The notes under the pieces were generated by a model, which worked only from the letters and a program-made list of their open reading frames with translations, was not told the origin of the DNA and made no database searches. A stretch of DNA of 64,000 bases from the NCBI GenBank assembly GCA_023412805.1, contig JAEZRM010000014.1:1-64000 (forward strand), read 5' to 3'. Source of the stretch: Pseudomonadota bacterium (GTDB taxonomy: Bacteria > Pseudomonadota > Alphaproteobacteria > Rhizobiales > Hyphomicrobiaceae). Shown here in pieces: positions 14,863 through 23,842 of the stretch. Within the stretch, counting starts at the first letter, position 1. Every line of letters begins with the position of its first letter. Made by a program: the position numbers and the translations under genes.

Positions 14863-17445
14863 TCAGATCTCAGGTTCCGTGGCTTCAGCAATCAGATCGT
14901 CGGCCGCCTCCCGGAGCAGGGCTTCTGCGGAGGCGCCGTGAACGGACTCGCGGCCGAGCTCGACAATGAGCGGCACAGCCAGCGGCGAAACGCGATCCAA
15001 CGGACTATGCCTGATTCTCCCCTTGATTCGCGCCAGGAACCCGGCGAGGCGCTGGATATCCAGGAGGCCCGTCGCCGCATCCTGGTAGGCGGCCTCGAGA
15101 AGAATGTGGTGCGGGTCGTGGCGGCGCAATACGTCATAAATGAGGTTGGTCGAGACCGAGAGCTGACGGCTGTTCTTCTTGTGGCGGGGCGCGCGCCTCT
15201 CGACAAGACCGGCAATGACGGCACAGGCGCGGAACGTGCGCCGCATGAGGCTCGTCTCGGCGAGCCAGGATTCGAGGTCGTCGCCAAGCATGTCCTCGTC
15301 GAAGAGGGCGCCGAGATCGAGCTCACCATCGGCGAGCATCCGCCCGATGTCGCGCGCTGCCCAGACGGAGAGGGCATAATCGTTGGCGACGAAGCCGAGC
15401 GGCAAGGCGCCCGCACGATGCAGGCGGCGCGTCAGCAGCATCCCAAGCGTCTGATGCGCGATGCGGCCCTCGAAGGGATAGACCGCGAGATAGTGTCGGC
15501 CACTGCGCGGGAATGTCTCGACGAGGACCTCGTCCGCGGCGGGGATCGTCGAGACGCGCTGCTGGATCTCGAGCCAATGGGCGACCGAAGGCGGCAGCCT
15601 CTTCCAGTGCGGCGGGTCGGCAAGCATCTGCCGCACGCGCTTAGCGAGGTGCGTCGAGAGCGGAAACCGGCCGCCCGGATAACTCGGCACCTTGGGGTCC
15701 TTGGCATTCGAGCGCGAGACGAGCAGCTCCTCGTCGGTGAGGCCTTCCATGCGCAGGATGTAGCCGGCGAAGGCGAACGTATCCCCGGGGCTCAGCTCGG
15801 CGGCAAAATCCTCGTCGAGTTCGCCGAGCATCCGTCCGCCCATAAGACTTTGCGCGGAGCCGGGGCGCCGTCGACGCGCGCCGACGAGGCGCACTTTGAG
15901 CAGCGGCTTCTCGACGATGGTGCCGACGTTCATGCGATACTGCTGCGCGAAGCTCGGATGTGTCAGCCGCAAGCGGCCATCGGTGTCCGGCTTCAGGCGC
16001 GCGAAGCGTTCGTACTGGCGCAGCGCATAGCCGCCGGTGGCGACGAAATCGACGACACGATCGAAGTCGGTGCGCGAGAGGCCTGCATAAGGGAGGGCCG
16101 TGCGCACTTCCGCGTGGAGCGCGTCGGGATGAAAAGGGCCCGCGCAAGCCATGCCGAGCACGTGCTGCGCGAGGACGTCCATGGTGCCGCGCCGGTGGAT
16201 CAGCGCGTCCTGTTCGCCAGCGAGTGCGGCTTCGAGTGCGGCGCGGCATTCGAGAACCTCGAAGCGGTTCGCGGGCACGAGAATGGCGTTCGAAGGTTCG
16301 TCGAGGCGGTGATTGGCGCGGCCAATGCGCTGGATGAGGCGGGATGCGCCCTTAGGCGCACCAAGGTGAATGACGAGGTCCACATCGCCCCAGTCGATGC
16401 CGAGATCGAGCGTCGAGGTGGCAACGACCGCGCGCAGCGTGCCGAGCGCCATGGCGGCTTCGACCTTGCGTCGCTGGCCGACATCGAGCGAGCCGTGATG
16501 AAGCGCGATAGGCAGGCTCTCGGTATTGGCCTTCCAGAGTTCCTGGAACATGAGCTCGGCCTGCATGCGCGTGTTGACGAAGATGAGCGCGAGGCGGTGG
16601 CGTGCGATAGCGGCGAGCACGTCTGGCACGGCATAGCGGGCCGTGTGGCTCGCAATCGGCATGCCGCCTTCGGTCTCGAGAATGATGATCTCGGGCTTGG
16701 CGCCGCCATCCACCGTCACGACATCGGCGAGCTGAATGACACTGTCCGGCGTGATTTGCGGTGTGAGCCAGGCGCGCAATTCGCTCGGCTGGGCGACGGT
16801 TGCCGAGAGGCCGATCGAGACGAGGTTGGGGGCGAGCGTGCGGAGACGCGCGACGTCGAGAGAAAGCAGATCGCCGCGCTTCGAAGGGGCAAGCGCGTGC
16901 AGCTCGTCGAGGATGAGGGTGTCGAGATCGCCGAAGAGATAGGCGGCATCGGGACTGGCGAGCAGAAGGGCGAGCTGTTCCGGCGTCGTGAGTAGGATCT
17001 CGGGCGGCTTGAGGCGCTGGCGCTGGCGTTTACTGGTGGGCGTGTCGCCGGTTCGCGTCTCGACGCGGATGTCGAGGCCCATCTCCGTGACGGGGCTCAG
17101 CAGATTGCGCGCGATGTCGACGGCGAGGGCCTTCAGGGGCGAGATGTAGAGCGTGCGCAGGCCCGATGCGCGCGCCGGACGATCGTGGTTCGCATGGAGA
17201 GCGACGAGGCTCGGCAAGAACCCGGCGAGCGTCTTGCCGGCGCCCGTTGGGGCGATGAGCAGTGTCGAGCGCCGCGCCTGGGATTGCGCGAGAAGGGCGA
17301 GCTGATGCGGACGCGGCTGCCAGCCCTTATTCTTGAACCAGCCGGCGAACGGCTCGGGCAATGCCGGAACCGGCGCGGCCTTCGTCCGGGGCCGTGCGGT
17401 ACTCAAGGAACGGGATTTGGCTCGCGCGCGCATTGGTCCGAGCAT
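14863..17445 (-). CDS. ligase-associated DEXH-box helicase (Lhr-type)
   Basis: An 860-residue superfamily 2 helicase. The Q-like region is GWQPRPHQLALL, motif I APTGAGKT (65-72), motif II LILDELHAL, motif III SATV, and motifs V-VI TLDLGIDWGDVDLVIHLG and LIQRIGRANHR. A long C-terminal Lhr-type region follows. The length fits the short ligase-associated Lhr branch rather than full-length Lhr of about 1500 residues. It is predicted to be an ATP-dependent DNA translocase in a damage response together with PdeM immediately downstream. The ATG at 17445 is used; an in-frame ATG at 17433 is possible. Confidence 0.93.
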   Translation of the reverse strand: MLGPMRARAKSRSLSTARPRTKAAPVPALPEPFAGWFKNKGWQPRPHQLALLAQSQARRSTLLIAPTGAGKTLAGFLPSLVALHANHDRPARASGLRTLYISPLKALAVDIARNLLSPVTEMGLDIRVETRTGDTPTSKRQRQRLKPPEILLTTPEQLALLLASPDAAYLFGDLDTLILDELHALAPSKRGDLLSLDVARLRTLAPNLVSIGLSATVAQPSELRAWLTPQITPDSVIQLADVVTVDGGAKPEIIILETEGGMPIASHTARYAVPDVLAAIARHRLALIFVNTRMQAELMFQELWKANTESLPIALHHGSLDVGQRRKVEAAMALGTLRAVVATSTLDLGIDWGDVDLVIHLGAPKGASRLIQRIGRANHRLDEPSNAILVPANRFEVLECRAALEAALAGEQDALIHRRGTMDVLAQHVLGMACAGPFHPDALHAEVRTALPYAGLSRTDFDRVVDFVATGGYALRQYERFARLKPDTDGRLRLTHPSFAQQYRMNVGTIVEKPLLKVRLVGARRRRPGSAQSLMGGRMLGELDEDFAAELSPGDTFAFAGYILRMEGLTDEELLVSRSNAKDPKVPSYPGGRFPLSTHLAKRVRQMLADPPHWKRLPPSVAHWLEIQQRVSTIPAADEVLVETFPRSGRHYLAVYPFEGRIAHQTLGMLLTRRLHRAGALPLGFVANDYALSVWAARDIGRMLADGELDLGALFDEDMLGDDLESWLAETSLMRRTFRACAVIAGLVERRAPRHKKNSRQLSVSTNLIYDVLRRHDPHHILLEAAYQDAATGLLDIQRLAGFLARIKGRIRHSPLDRVSPLAVPLIVELGRESVHGASAEALLREAADDLIAEATEPEI

Positions 17446-17481
17446 AGCACGGCAGTGCGCGCGCTGCCTGCGGCGCTCTAG

Positions 17482-18384
17482 TTAGCCCTTCAATTTCGGA
17501 TCCAGCCAGTCGCGGAGGCTGTCGCCGAAAAGGTTGAAGGCAAAGACGGCGAGCGTGATCGCCAAGCCCGGGAACATGATCATCCACGGCGCGGCCTTGT
17601 AGAAATCCGCCGAGGCACCCGAGAGCATGAGCCCCCAGGCCGGTGTCGGCTCGGTCACGCCGAGCCCGAGAAACGAAAGGCTCGCTTCCAGCAGGATCGC
17701 CTGGGCAATGAACGCCGTTGCCATGACGAGGTAGGGCGCGACGATGTTCGGCGCGATATGGCGCAGGATGATGCGTGCGTGACTGTAGCCGGCGGCGCGG
17801 GCGGCATCGATGTAGGGCATCTGCGCGATCGAGAGTGTGGAGGCGCGCGCGATGCGCGCCATCTTCGGCACCATGGGCAGCGCGATCGCGATGATGAGGT
17901 TCATGTCGATGCCGAACAGCAGATTCTTGCCGAGGACGGCAACGACCACCATGGCGAGCACGATGATCGGGAAGGCCAGCATGATGTCGACAATGCGCTG
18001 GATGATGTTGTCGATGCGGCCGCCGAAGTAGCCGGACGTGGCGCCGATCAGCGCACCGGCCGTGCAGCCGAGGAAGGCGGAGAGGATGCCGACCGCCATG
18101 GCGGTGCGTGCGCCGTAAACGAGGCGCGAGAAGACGTCGCGTCCGTACTGGTCCGTGCCCATGGGATGCTCGGCACTCGGCGCGGCGAGCATGGCGGCGA
18201 AGTCAATCTCCTCGGGATGAAAGGGCGAGATCCAATAGGCGCCGATCGCCATTCCGAAATAGAGCAGGATGATGAGAAATCCGACGAAGCCGAGCGGCTG
18301 CTGACGGATGAAGTGCAGCACGGGATTGCGCCGGCGCGGGCGCGCGAGGGCGACTGTCGATGGCGTGAGCGTGGCGTCTGTCAT
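17482..18384 (-). CDS. ABC transporter permease, DppC/OppC type
   Basis: A 300-residue inner-membrane permease. An N-terminal TM segment (QPLGFVGFLIILLYFGMAIG) is followed by the periplasmic DQYGRDVFSRLVYGART motif characteristic of DppC/OppC proteins. Five further TM helices include the EAA-like cytoplasmic loop (YIDAARAAGYSHARIILRHI), and it ends FNLFGDSLRDWLDPKLKG. It forms the translocation pore with the DppB-type partner whose gene ends 15 bases upstream. The substrate class is peptides or other small solutes such as opines or glycosides and cannot be narrowed. Confidence 0.92.
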   Translation of the reverse strand: MTDATLTPSTVALARPRRRNPVLHFIRQQPLGFVGFLIILLYFGMAIGAYWISPFHPEEIDFAAMLAAPSAEHPMGTDQYGRDVFSRLVYGARTAMAVGILSAFLGCTAGALIGATSGYFGGRIDNIIQRIVDIMLAFPIIVLAMVVVAVLGKNLLFGIDMNLIIAIALPMVPKMARIARASTLSIAQMPYIDAARAAGYSHARIILRHIAPNIVAPYLVMATAFIAQAILLEASLSFLGLGVTEPTPAWGLMLSGASADFYKAAPWMIMFPGLAITLAVFAFNLFGDSLRDWLDPKLKG

Positions 18385-18399
18385 GTCCGGCCTCCTGGC

Positions 18400-19353
18400 T
18401 CAGCTCAGGCGGATGCGCGGATCGAGCCATGCATAGAGCAGGTCGACCACGAGATTGACGAGGATGAAGGTCATCGCGATCAGCAGTACGAGACCCTGGA
18501 TCAGCGTGAAGTCGCCGCGCGTCGTCGCGTCCACGAACAATTTGCCGATGCCGTTGATGTTGAAGACCTGCTCGGTCACCACAAGGCCGCCAATGAGGAA
18601 GGCGAACTCGAGTCCGATGACCGTAACGACGGGAAGCATCGCATTGCGCATGGCATGGCGGCGCGTGATGATGCGGCGGAAGACGCCCTTGGCGCGTGCC
18701 GTGCGGATGTAGTCCTCGCGCATGACTTCGAGAAGGGCGGAGCGCATCATGCGCGTCGCGACGGCGGCGTAGCGATAGCCGACCGAGAGCGCCGGCCAGA
18801 AGAGTGCGGCGAGATTGGCCCACGGATTCTCGAAAATCGAGACATATCCTATCTGTGGCAGCCATCCGAATATCGTGATCAGGCCGAGCACGATGATCAT
18901 GCCAAGCCAGAAGCTCGGGATCGCCAGCCCCGACACGGCGATGACGCGAACTGTGTAGTCTATCCAGGTATCTCGATAGAGCGCGGATATGGTGCCTAAG
19001 GGTATGGCTATGAAGACCGCGATGAGTGTCGCCATGATCGCGATCTGCAGCGAGACGGGGAAGCGCAGCATGATCTCGTCGATCACCTTCTCGCCCGTCC
19101 ACAGCGACTTGCCGAGATCGAAGCGCGTCAGACCCCACATGTAGTCGACGAACTGATGGCCGATCGACTTGTCGAGGCCGAGGCGCTTGCGCTCGGCGAT
19201 GATCGCATCCTCGCTGACAGCGACGCCATCGGCGCGCAGCTTCACGACGACCACGTCACCCGGCATGACCCGAATGAGGAAGAATACGGCGACCGCCACG
19301 CCGATCAGCGAGGGGATGACAAGAAGCAGGCGCCTTATAACGTAGCCGGTCAT
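18400..19353 (-). CDS. ABC transporter permease, DppB/OppB type
   Basis: A 317-residue inner-membrane permease opening with the classical YVIRRLLLVIPSLIGVAVAVF helix and a FFLIRVMPGD motif. Six TM helices are visible, with the cytoplasmic coupling loop MREDYIRTARAKG and the ending LVVDLLYAWLDPRIRLS. It pairs with the DppC-type protein encoded just downstream. It is separated from the upstream binding-protein gene by a palindromic repeat, which could lower permease expression relative to the binding protein. Confidence 0.93.
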   Translation of the reverse strand: MTGYVIRRLLLVIPSLIGVAVAVFFLIRVMPGDVVVVKLRADGVAVSEDAIIAERKRLGLDKSIGHQFVDYMWGLTRFDLGKSLWTGEKVIDEIMLRFPVSLQIAIMATLIAVFIAIPLGTISALYRDTWIDYTVRVIAVSGLAIPSFWLGMIIVLGLITIFGWLPQIGYVSIFENPWANLAALFWPALSVGYRYAAVATRMMRSALLEVMREDYIRTARAKGVFRRIITRRHAMRNAMLPVVTVIGLEFAFLIGGLVVTEQVFNINGIGKLFVDATTRGDFTLIQGLVLLIAMTFILVNLVVDLLYAWLDPRIRLS

Positions 19354-19389
19354 GGTGTTCCGATTTCGCGGTAAGAACAGAATTTTCCG

Positions 19390-19504
19390 CCCTCCCCGTC
19401 CTTCACGAGGAAAAGGCTAGGGTGAGGGGCGGCGGCAAACGCCAACAGTGGGGTGTGTCGCCGCCCCTCATCCCGCTTCTCCCCGCGAGCAGGGAGAAGG
19501 AGAA
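19390..19504. repeat. long palindromic intergenic repeat, copy B
   Basis: Second copy of the repeat seen at 13976. It shares the core GCTAGGGTGAGGGGCGGC, the opposing arm GCCGCCCCTCATCCCG and the GGGAGAAGGAGAA end. It sits inside the ABC operon, between the substrate-binding protein gene and the first permease gene, so on the transcript it would form a large stem-loop just after the binding-protein reading frame. Confidence 0.8.
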
Positions 19505-19511
19505 CCTCTAC

Positions 19512-21092
19512 CTACTCATCGAGCCAGACGTGCGTGAGCTGCTGGCCCGTGAAGTGGCTCGGCGTCAGATCCCAGCCCTTCACCTTGGCGTTGTTGACGA
19601 CGATCCGCTGATACCAGAGCAACGGAATGTTGTAGGCTTGGCTCAGGGTATATTTCTCGAGTTCGTTCACGATTTTCATGCGCGCCGTCGGATCGACCGT
19701 GCCCGATTGCAGCGTGTACATCTCGTCGATCTTGCTGTCGGTGTGCCGTGAGTAGGCGATCGCCGACACCTTCTTGCTCAGCAGTGTATTGAACTGCGCA
19801 TTCGGGTCGTCGGTGAAGTCGGAGATGTTCTGCACGCAGACATCGAAGTTGCCGCTCTCCATGCCGTCGTACCAGAGCTTGGTCTCGACCTGCACATGCT
19901 CGGTCTCGACGCCGATGCGCCGCCATTGGTCGATGGCGAAAATGCCGGCCGGCGTGAACGGCTGCGCGATCGTGCGATTGAGCAGCTTCACCTTCAGATT
20001 GCTGACGCCGGCTTCCTTGAGCAGGCGCTTGGCTTCCTCGCGTGACTTGTTGATGTCCGGCCAGAAGCCCGGGATCTTCTTCAACTCGTCCTGCGAGATC
20101 GAGTACGGCGAACCTGGCCGGAACACACCGCTCACGCCCTTGATCAGTGAGACCTTCCCGAGGCTTTCCGATCCGCCCCAGCGGTCGATGGCCATCGTCA
20201 GTGCCTGGCGCACGCGGATATCATCGAAGGGCTTCTTCTCGGTATTGAAGGAGAGAAGGATGTTGGTTGTCCACGGGCCTTCCTGCACCGTTACCTTGTC
20301 CTTCATGGCGGCGACGAGCTGGTCGCGCTCCTGCGGTGTGCGGCCGCGGAACTCGGCGTCGAACTGGCCGCCCTGCATGCCGGCGACGACCGCGGTGCCG
20401 CGCACGAAGAACAGGCGGTAGCCGTCGAGGTAGGGCCGCGGCTTATCCCAGTAGTCCTCGAAGCGGGTCGCGACCCAATGCGAGCCCTTCACGTACTCGA
20501 CGAACTTGAAGGCGCCCGTGCCCATGACCTCCTTGGAGGGATAGGTCGGATCTTTCGCGAGCTTGGCGGCGCTGTAGACGCAATTGAAGGGCGACGCGAA
20601 GTGCAGCATCATCGATGCGTTCGGCTGCTTGAGCTTGAAGACGACCGTGTGGTCATCCGGCGTCGTGATCTGCCCGATGTCCTGATGGACGGCCTTGCGC
20701 GAGGAAACGACGCCTTCGGGCGGATTAACGATGCGCTCGTAGGTCGCCTTGATGTCGGCCGACGAGAACGGCGAGCCGTCATGCCACTTCACGTCGCGGC
20801 GCAGCTTGAACGTGTAGGTCAGGCCGTCCGGAGAGATCTCATAGGATTCGGCGAGATCACCCTCGAGCCGCGTCTTGTCGTGCGGGCCGACGAGCTTCAT
20901 CAGCGTCGAATATTGCGGCACGACCGGATGGATCATGGCGAAGGTCGTGGTGCCGTGGCAATCGGTGGTCGGCGGCTCGGCGACGGAGGCGAACTTGAGA
21001 GTGCCGCCGCGCTTTGGCGTCTCTGCAGATGCGGGAGCCGCGATCAGCGCCGCTGCAGTCAGCGCGAAGGCCAGACTTGTCTTGCGTATCAT
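19512..21092 (-). CDS. ABC transporter substrate-binding protein (SBP_bac_5 family)
   Basis: A 526-residue periplasmic binding protein. The N-terminal signal peptide (MIRKTSLAFALTAAALIAAP, cleavage near ASAET) is followed by PKRGGTLKFASVAEPPTTD, SYEISPDGLTYTFKLRRDVK and WHDGSPFSSADIK, the family-5 signature. The length is typical of dipeptide/oligopeptide-type receptors. It captures the ligand and delivers it to the permeases encoded downstream on the same strand. The ligand cannot be deduced. Confidence 0.93.
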   Translation of the reverse strand: MIRKTSLAFALTAAALIAAPASAETPKRGGTLKFASVAEPPTTDCHGTTTFAMIHPVVPQYSTLMKLVGPHDKTRLEGDLAESYEISPDGLTYTFKLRRDVKWHDGSPFSSADIKATYERIVNPPEGVVSSRKAVHQDIGQITTPDDHTVVFKLKQPNASMMLHFASPFNCVYSAAKLAKDPTYPSKEVMGTGAFKFVEYVKGSHWVATRFEDYWDKPRPYLDGYRLFFVRGTAVVAGMQGGQFDAEFRGRTPQERDQLVAAMKDKVTVQEGPWTTNILLSFNTEKKPFDDIRVRQALTMAIDRWGGSESLGKVSLIKGVSGVFRPGSPYSISQDELKKIPGFWPDINKSREEAKRLLKEAGVSNLKVKLLNRTIAQPFTPAGIFAIDQWRRIGVETEHVQVETKLWYDGMESGNFDVCVQNISDFTDDPNAQFNTLLSKKVSAIAYSRHTDSKIDEMYTLQSGTVDPTARMKIVNELEKYTLSQAYNIPLLWYQRIVVNNAKVKGWDLTPSHFTGQQLTHVWLDE

Positions 21093-21165
21093 CTTCGGTT
21101 TCCTCCACTTTGGCTTCTTGTCTCATTGCGACGCTTGTTTTTGGCGCGTCGTTTTCGGTAATGCG

Positions 21166-23256
21166 TCAGGCGTGAATGCAGGCGACTGTGTGCCCCTCCG
21201 TGAGCTTGCGTGTCTCGGGTACGGCCTGCTTGCATTCGGCCGTTGCTTTCGGGCAGCGCGGATGGAAGACGCAGCCCGAGGGCGGGTTCAGCGGGCTCGG
21301 CAACTCACCCGTGATGATCGTGCGCGGTCGCGTGCGTTCGATGACGGGATCGGGAACCGGAGCCGCGGCAAGCAGCGCCTGTGTATAGGGATGGCGCGGA
21401 TTGGCGAAGATCTCGTCCGATGAGGCGAGTTCGACGATGCGCCCGAGATACATGACGGCAACGCGGCTCGATATGTGTCGGACGACAGCCAGATCGTGCG
21501 CGATGAAAAGATAAGTAAGGCCGAGCTTGCGCTGGAGATGCTCGAGCAGATTGATCACCTGACCCTGGATCGAAACGTCGAGCGCGGAAACGGCCTCGTC
21601 GCAGACGATAACCTCGGGCTCGACGGCGAGCGCGCGCGCGATGCCGACGCGCTGGCGCTGCCCACCCGATAGTTCGTGAGGATAGCGCAGCGCCATGTAG
21701 GGGAAGAGGCCAACGAGCTCCAGCAGCTCCGCAACGCGATCGGGTATCCTGGCCTTGGGCATGATGTCGTGGACGTGCATCGGCTCGCCGATGATCTGGC
21801 CGACCGTCATGCGCGGATTGAGCGAGGAGTAGGGGTCCTGGAAGATGACCTGCATCTTCTTGCGCACGCCCGTCATCTCCGAGCGCGAAAGTCCCGCGAG
21901 GTTCGTGCCGTCAAACAGAATCTCACCGCCCGTCGGATCGTCCAGTCGCAGGACAAGGCGCCCGAGCGTGGATTTCCCACATCCTGACTCGCCGACGAGG
22001 CCGAGCGTCTCGCCGGGCATGATGTGCAGCGAGACGTCGTTGACCGCCTTCACATACCGCACGGGCCCGCGCATGAAACCGCCGCCGACAGGGAAGAATT
22101 TCGACGTGTGCGCAATGCGCAGGATCGGCTCACCCTCGTCGGCGATGACCGTCGTCGGTGCGGCAGTTTCATCCTTGCGCGCGGCCTGTTCCAAGGCGTC
22201 GATCTCGTCGGCTCGGTGGCACGCAGCGAGATGGCCCGCCTCCATCTCCTTCATGGGAGGCACGTTTGCGCAGAGATCGATCGCGTAGCGGCAGCGCGGT
22301 CGGAAACGGCAGCCCTCGGGCGGATCGAGCAGGTTCGGCGGCGCGCCTTCGATGGTCGTCAGCTCAGCGGAGCGATTGCGATCGAGGCGCGGCACGGCAG
22401 CGAGCAAGCCACGTGCGTATGGATGGATCGGATGGCCGAACACAGCTTCGGCAGGGCCGGTCTCGATCAGCCGCGCGGCATACATGACGTTCACGCGGTC
22501 GGCGTAGCGCGCGACGATGCCGAGGTTGTGCGTGATGATGATGACCGCCACGCCGAGACGGCGCGACAGGTCCTTCATGAGTTCGAGAATCTGCGCCTGG
22601 ATGGTCACGTCGAGCGCTGTCGTCGGCTCGTCGGCGATAAGAAGCTTGGGATTGCAGGCAAGCCCGATCGCGATCATCACGCGCTGGCGCATGCCGCCAG
22701 AGAGCTGGTGCGGATACTGGTCGAGGCGGCTCTCCGGATCGGTGATGCCGACCAGCGTCAGCAGCTCGACGGCGCGGGCGCGCGCCGCGCTCTCGCTCAT
22801 CTCGAGGTGCATGAACAGCGGCTCCATGATCTGCAACCCGATGGTGAGCACCGGATTGAGCGAGGGCATGGGCTCCTGGAAGATCATCGAGATCTCGCGG
22901 CCGCGAATGCTGCGCATCTCGTCGTCGTCGAGTTCGAGAAGTTCGCGCCCCTCGAAGCGGATCGAGCCATCGATGATGCGCGCGGTATTCTGCGGCAGGA
23001 GCTGCATCACGGCGAGCGCGGAGACGGACTTCCCCGATCCGGATTCGCCGACGATGGCCACCATCTCGCCGGGCTCGACTGCGTAGCTCAGTCCCTCGAC
23101 GGCCCGGACAGTGCCGTTCTCCGTGACGAAGTGGACGTGCAGATTCTCGATCGTGAGAATGGGCGCTTTCGAGGGATCTCGACGCGCCACACCCGGCACC
23201 GCGTTTGGCTGCCCGCCATTTGTCTTTGCGACTTCGTCCTGCAACGTGGCCCCCAC
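21166..23256 (-). CDS. fused double ABC transporter ATPase (DppD-DppF type)
   Basis: A 696-residue protein holding two complete nucleotide-binding domains. The first has GESGSGKS at 70-77, the signature LSGGMRQR and the Walker B LLIADEPTTALD, and ends with the zinc-like GCRFRPRC motif of oligopeptide ATPases. The second has GESGCGKST near 425, LSGGQRQRVGIARAL, VIVCDEAVSALD and a final GCVFHPRC motif. In many bacteria these are separate proteins (DppD and DppF), so this is a fusion. It heads the operon ATPase - binding protein - permease B - permease C. GTG at 23256 is the start; a later start before PILTIENLHVHF is possible. Confidence 0.93.
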   Translation of the reverse strand: MGATLQDEVAKTNGGQPNAVPGVARRDPSKAPILTIENLHVHFVTENGTVRAVEGLSYAVEPGEMVAIVGESGSGKSVSALAVMQLLPQNTARIIDGSIRFEGRELLELDDDEMRSIRGREISMIFQEPMPSLNPVLTIGLQIMEPLFMHLEMSESAARARAVELLTLVGITDPESRLDQYPHQLSGGMRQRVMIAIGLACNPKLLIADEPTTALDVTIQAQILELMKDLSRRLGVAVIIITHNLGIVARYADRVNVMYAARLIETGPAEAVFGHPIHPYARGLLAAVPRLDRNRSAELTTIEGAPPNLLDPPEGCRFRPRCRYAIDLCANVPPMKEMEAGHLAACHRADEIDALEQAARKDETAAPTTVIADEGEPILRIAHTSKFFPVGGGFMRGPVRYVKAVNDVSLHIMPGETLGLVGESGCGKSTLGRLVLRLDDPTGGEILFDGTNLAGLSRSEMTGVRKKMQVIFQDPYSSLNPRMTVGQIIGEPMHVHDIMPKARIPDRVAELLELVGLFPYMALRYPHELSGGQRQRVGIARALAVEPEVIVCDEAVSALDVSIQGQVINLLEHLQRKLGLTYLFIAHDLAVVRHISSRVAVMYLGRIVELASSDEIFANPRHPYTQALLAAAPVPDPVIERTRPRTIITGELPSPLNPPSGCVFHPRCPKATAECKQAVPETRKLTEGHTVACIHA

Positions 23257-23341
23257 GCGAGTCCTGGGCTGGCGCGTGCGGGCACAGCCTGACTAAGTCC
23301 GGACTATTGTGGGTGATCGCTCGGGGGTGAGCAAGCGTTCT

Positions 23342-23363
23342 GTGCGGTGAATCTCTACCGCAC
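23342..23363. terminator. hairpin downstream of the DUF6455 gene
   Basis: GTGCGGT (23342-23348) and ACCGCAC (23357-23363) form a perfect 7-base stem with an 8-base loop, 40 bases after the stop of the leftward DUF6455 gene and before the ABC operon. There is no T tract. A 10-base palindrome AGTCCGGACT at 23296-23305 lies in the same region and may be an operator for the ABC operon. Confidence 0.4.
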
Positions 23364-23403
23364 TGCAGCAAGTTCCGATGTCTGCGAGTGTACCCGCGGG
23401 CAA

Positions 23404-23673
23404 TCAGTCTTTGGCGCGATGCGGTGATGGAATCTCCTCGAATAACGAAAAGTTGGGACAGAGGTCGCGCGCCGTCTCGGGTGGCGCGTCGCTTTGCAGC
23501 CAGAGCAAGCACGCATCGGCGTGGTCACAGAACAAGCAGCGGGTGCGTGCCTCGGCATAAGCCTCGCCCTGGCGCAAACGGGTAAAGGCAAGTGGGTCGA
23601 CGCCGAGACGGTCCATCATCTCGTGCATGCGTACGGCTTGAAGTTCGACGCGGCGATACATCGGCCAGTCCAT
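23404..23673 (-). CDS. DUF6455 family small four-cysteine protein
   Basis: An 89-residue protein with four cysteines at 46, 49, 55 and 72 in the arrangement RCLFCDHADACLLWL ... CPN, preceded by a helical region (MYRRVELQAVRMHEMMDRLG). This fits DUF6455-type proteins of alphaproteobacteria. Four spaced cysteines suggest a metal or iron-sulfur site, which is inference. The ATG at 23673 has a GGAGG site. The open frame up to 23952 overlaps the divergent gene and is not coding. Function unknown. Confidence 0.8.
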   Translation of the reverse strand: MDWPMYRRVELQAVRMHEMMDRLGVDPLAFTRLRQGEAYAEARTRCLFCDHADACLLWLQSDAPPETARDLCPNFSLFEEIPSPHRAKD

Positions 23674-23842
23674 AGCCAGCCTCCAGCGGTTCAATGCGCT
23701 CGCTCCGCATGAGAGAACGCGACTACCGAAGCAGTCATTGATCGAGGTCAAGCGCACATCGGCACCATTGCCGCAGCGGCGTTCCTGCCGTCTAATCGGT
23801 GTCGCGCGTGATCTGCGCGTCACCTTGCCGAGGGAGCCGATC

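Noticed and set aside
14626..16995. 789-residue open frame on the + strand opposite the Lhr-type helicase
   Set aside because: Arg/Ala/Glu-rich antisense frame of a GC-rich gene with clear helicase motifs on the other strand; no family motif in the antisense product.
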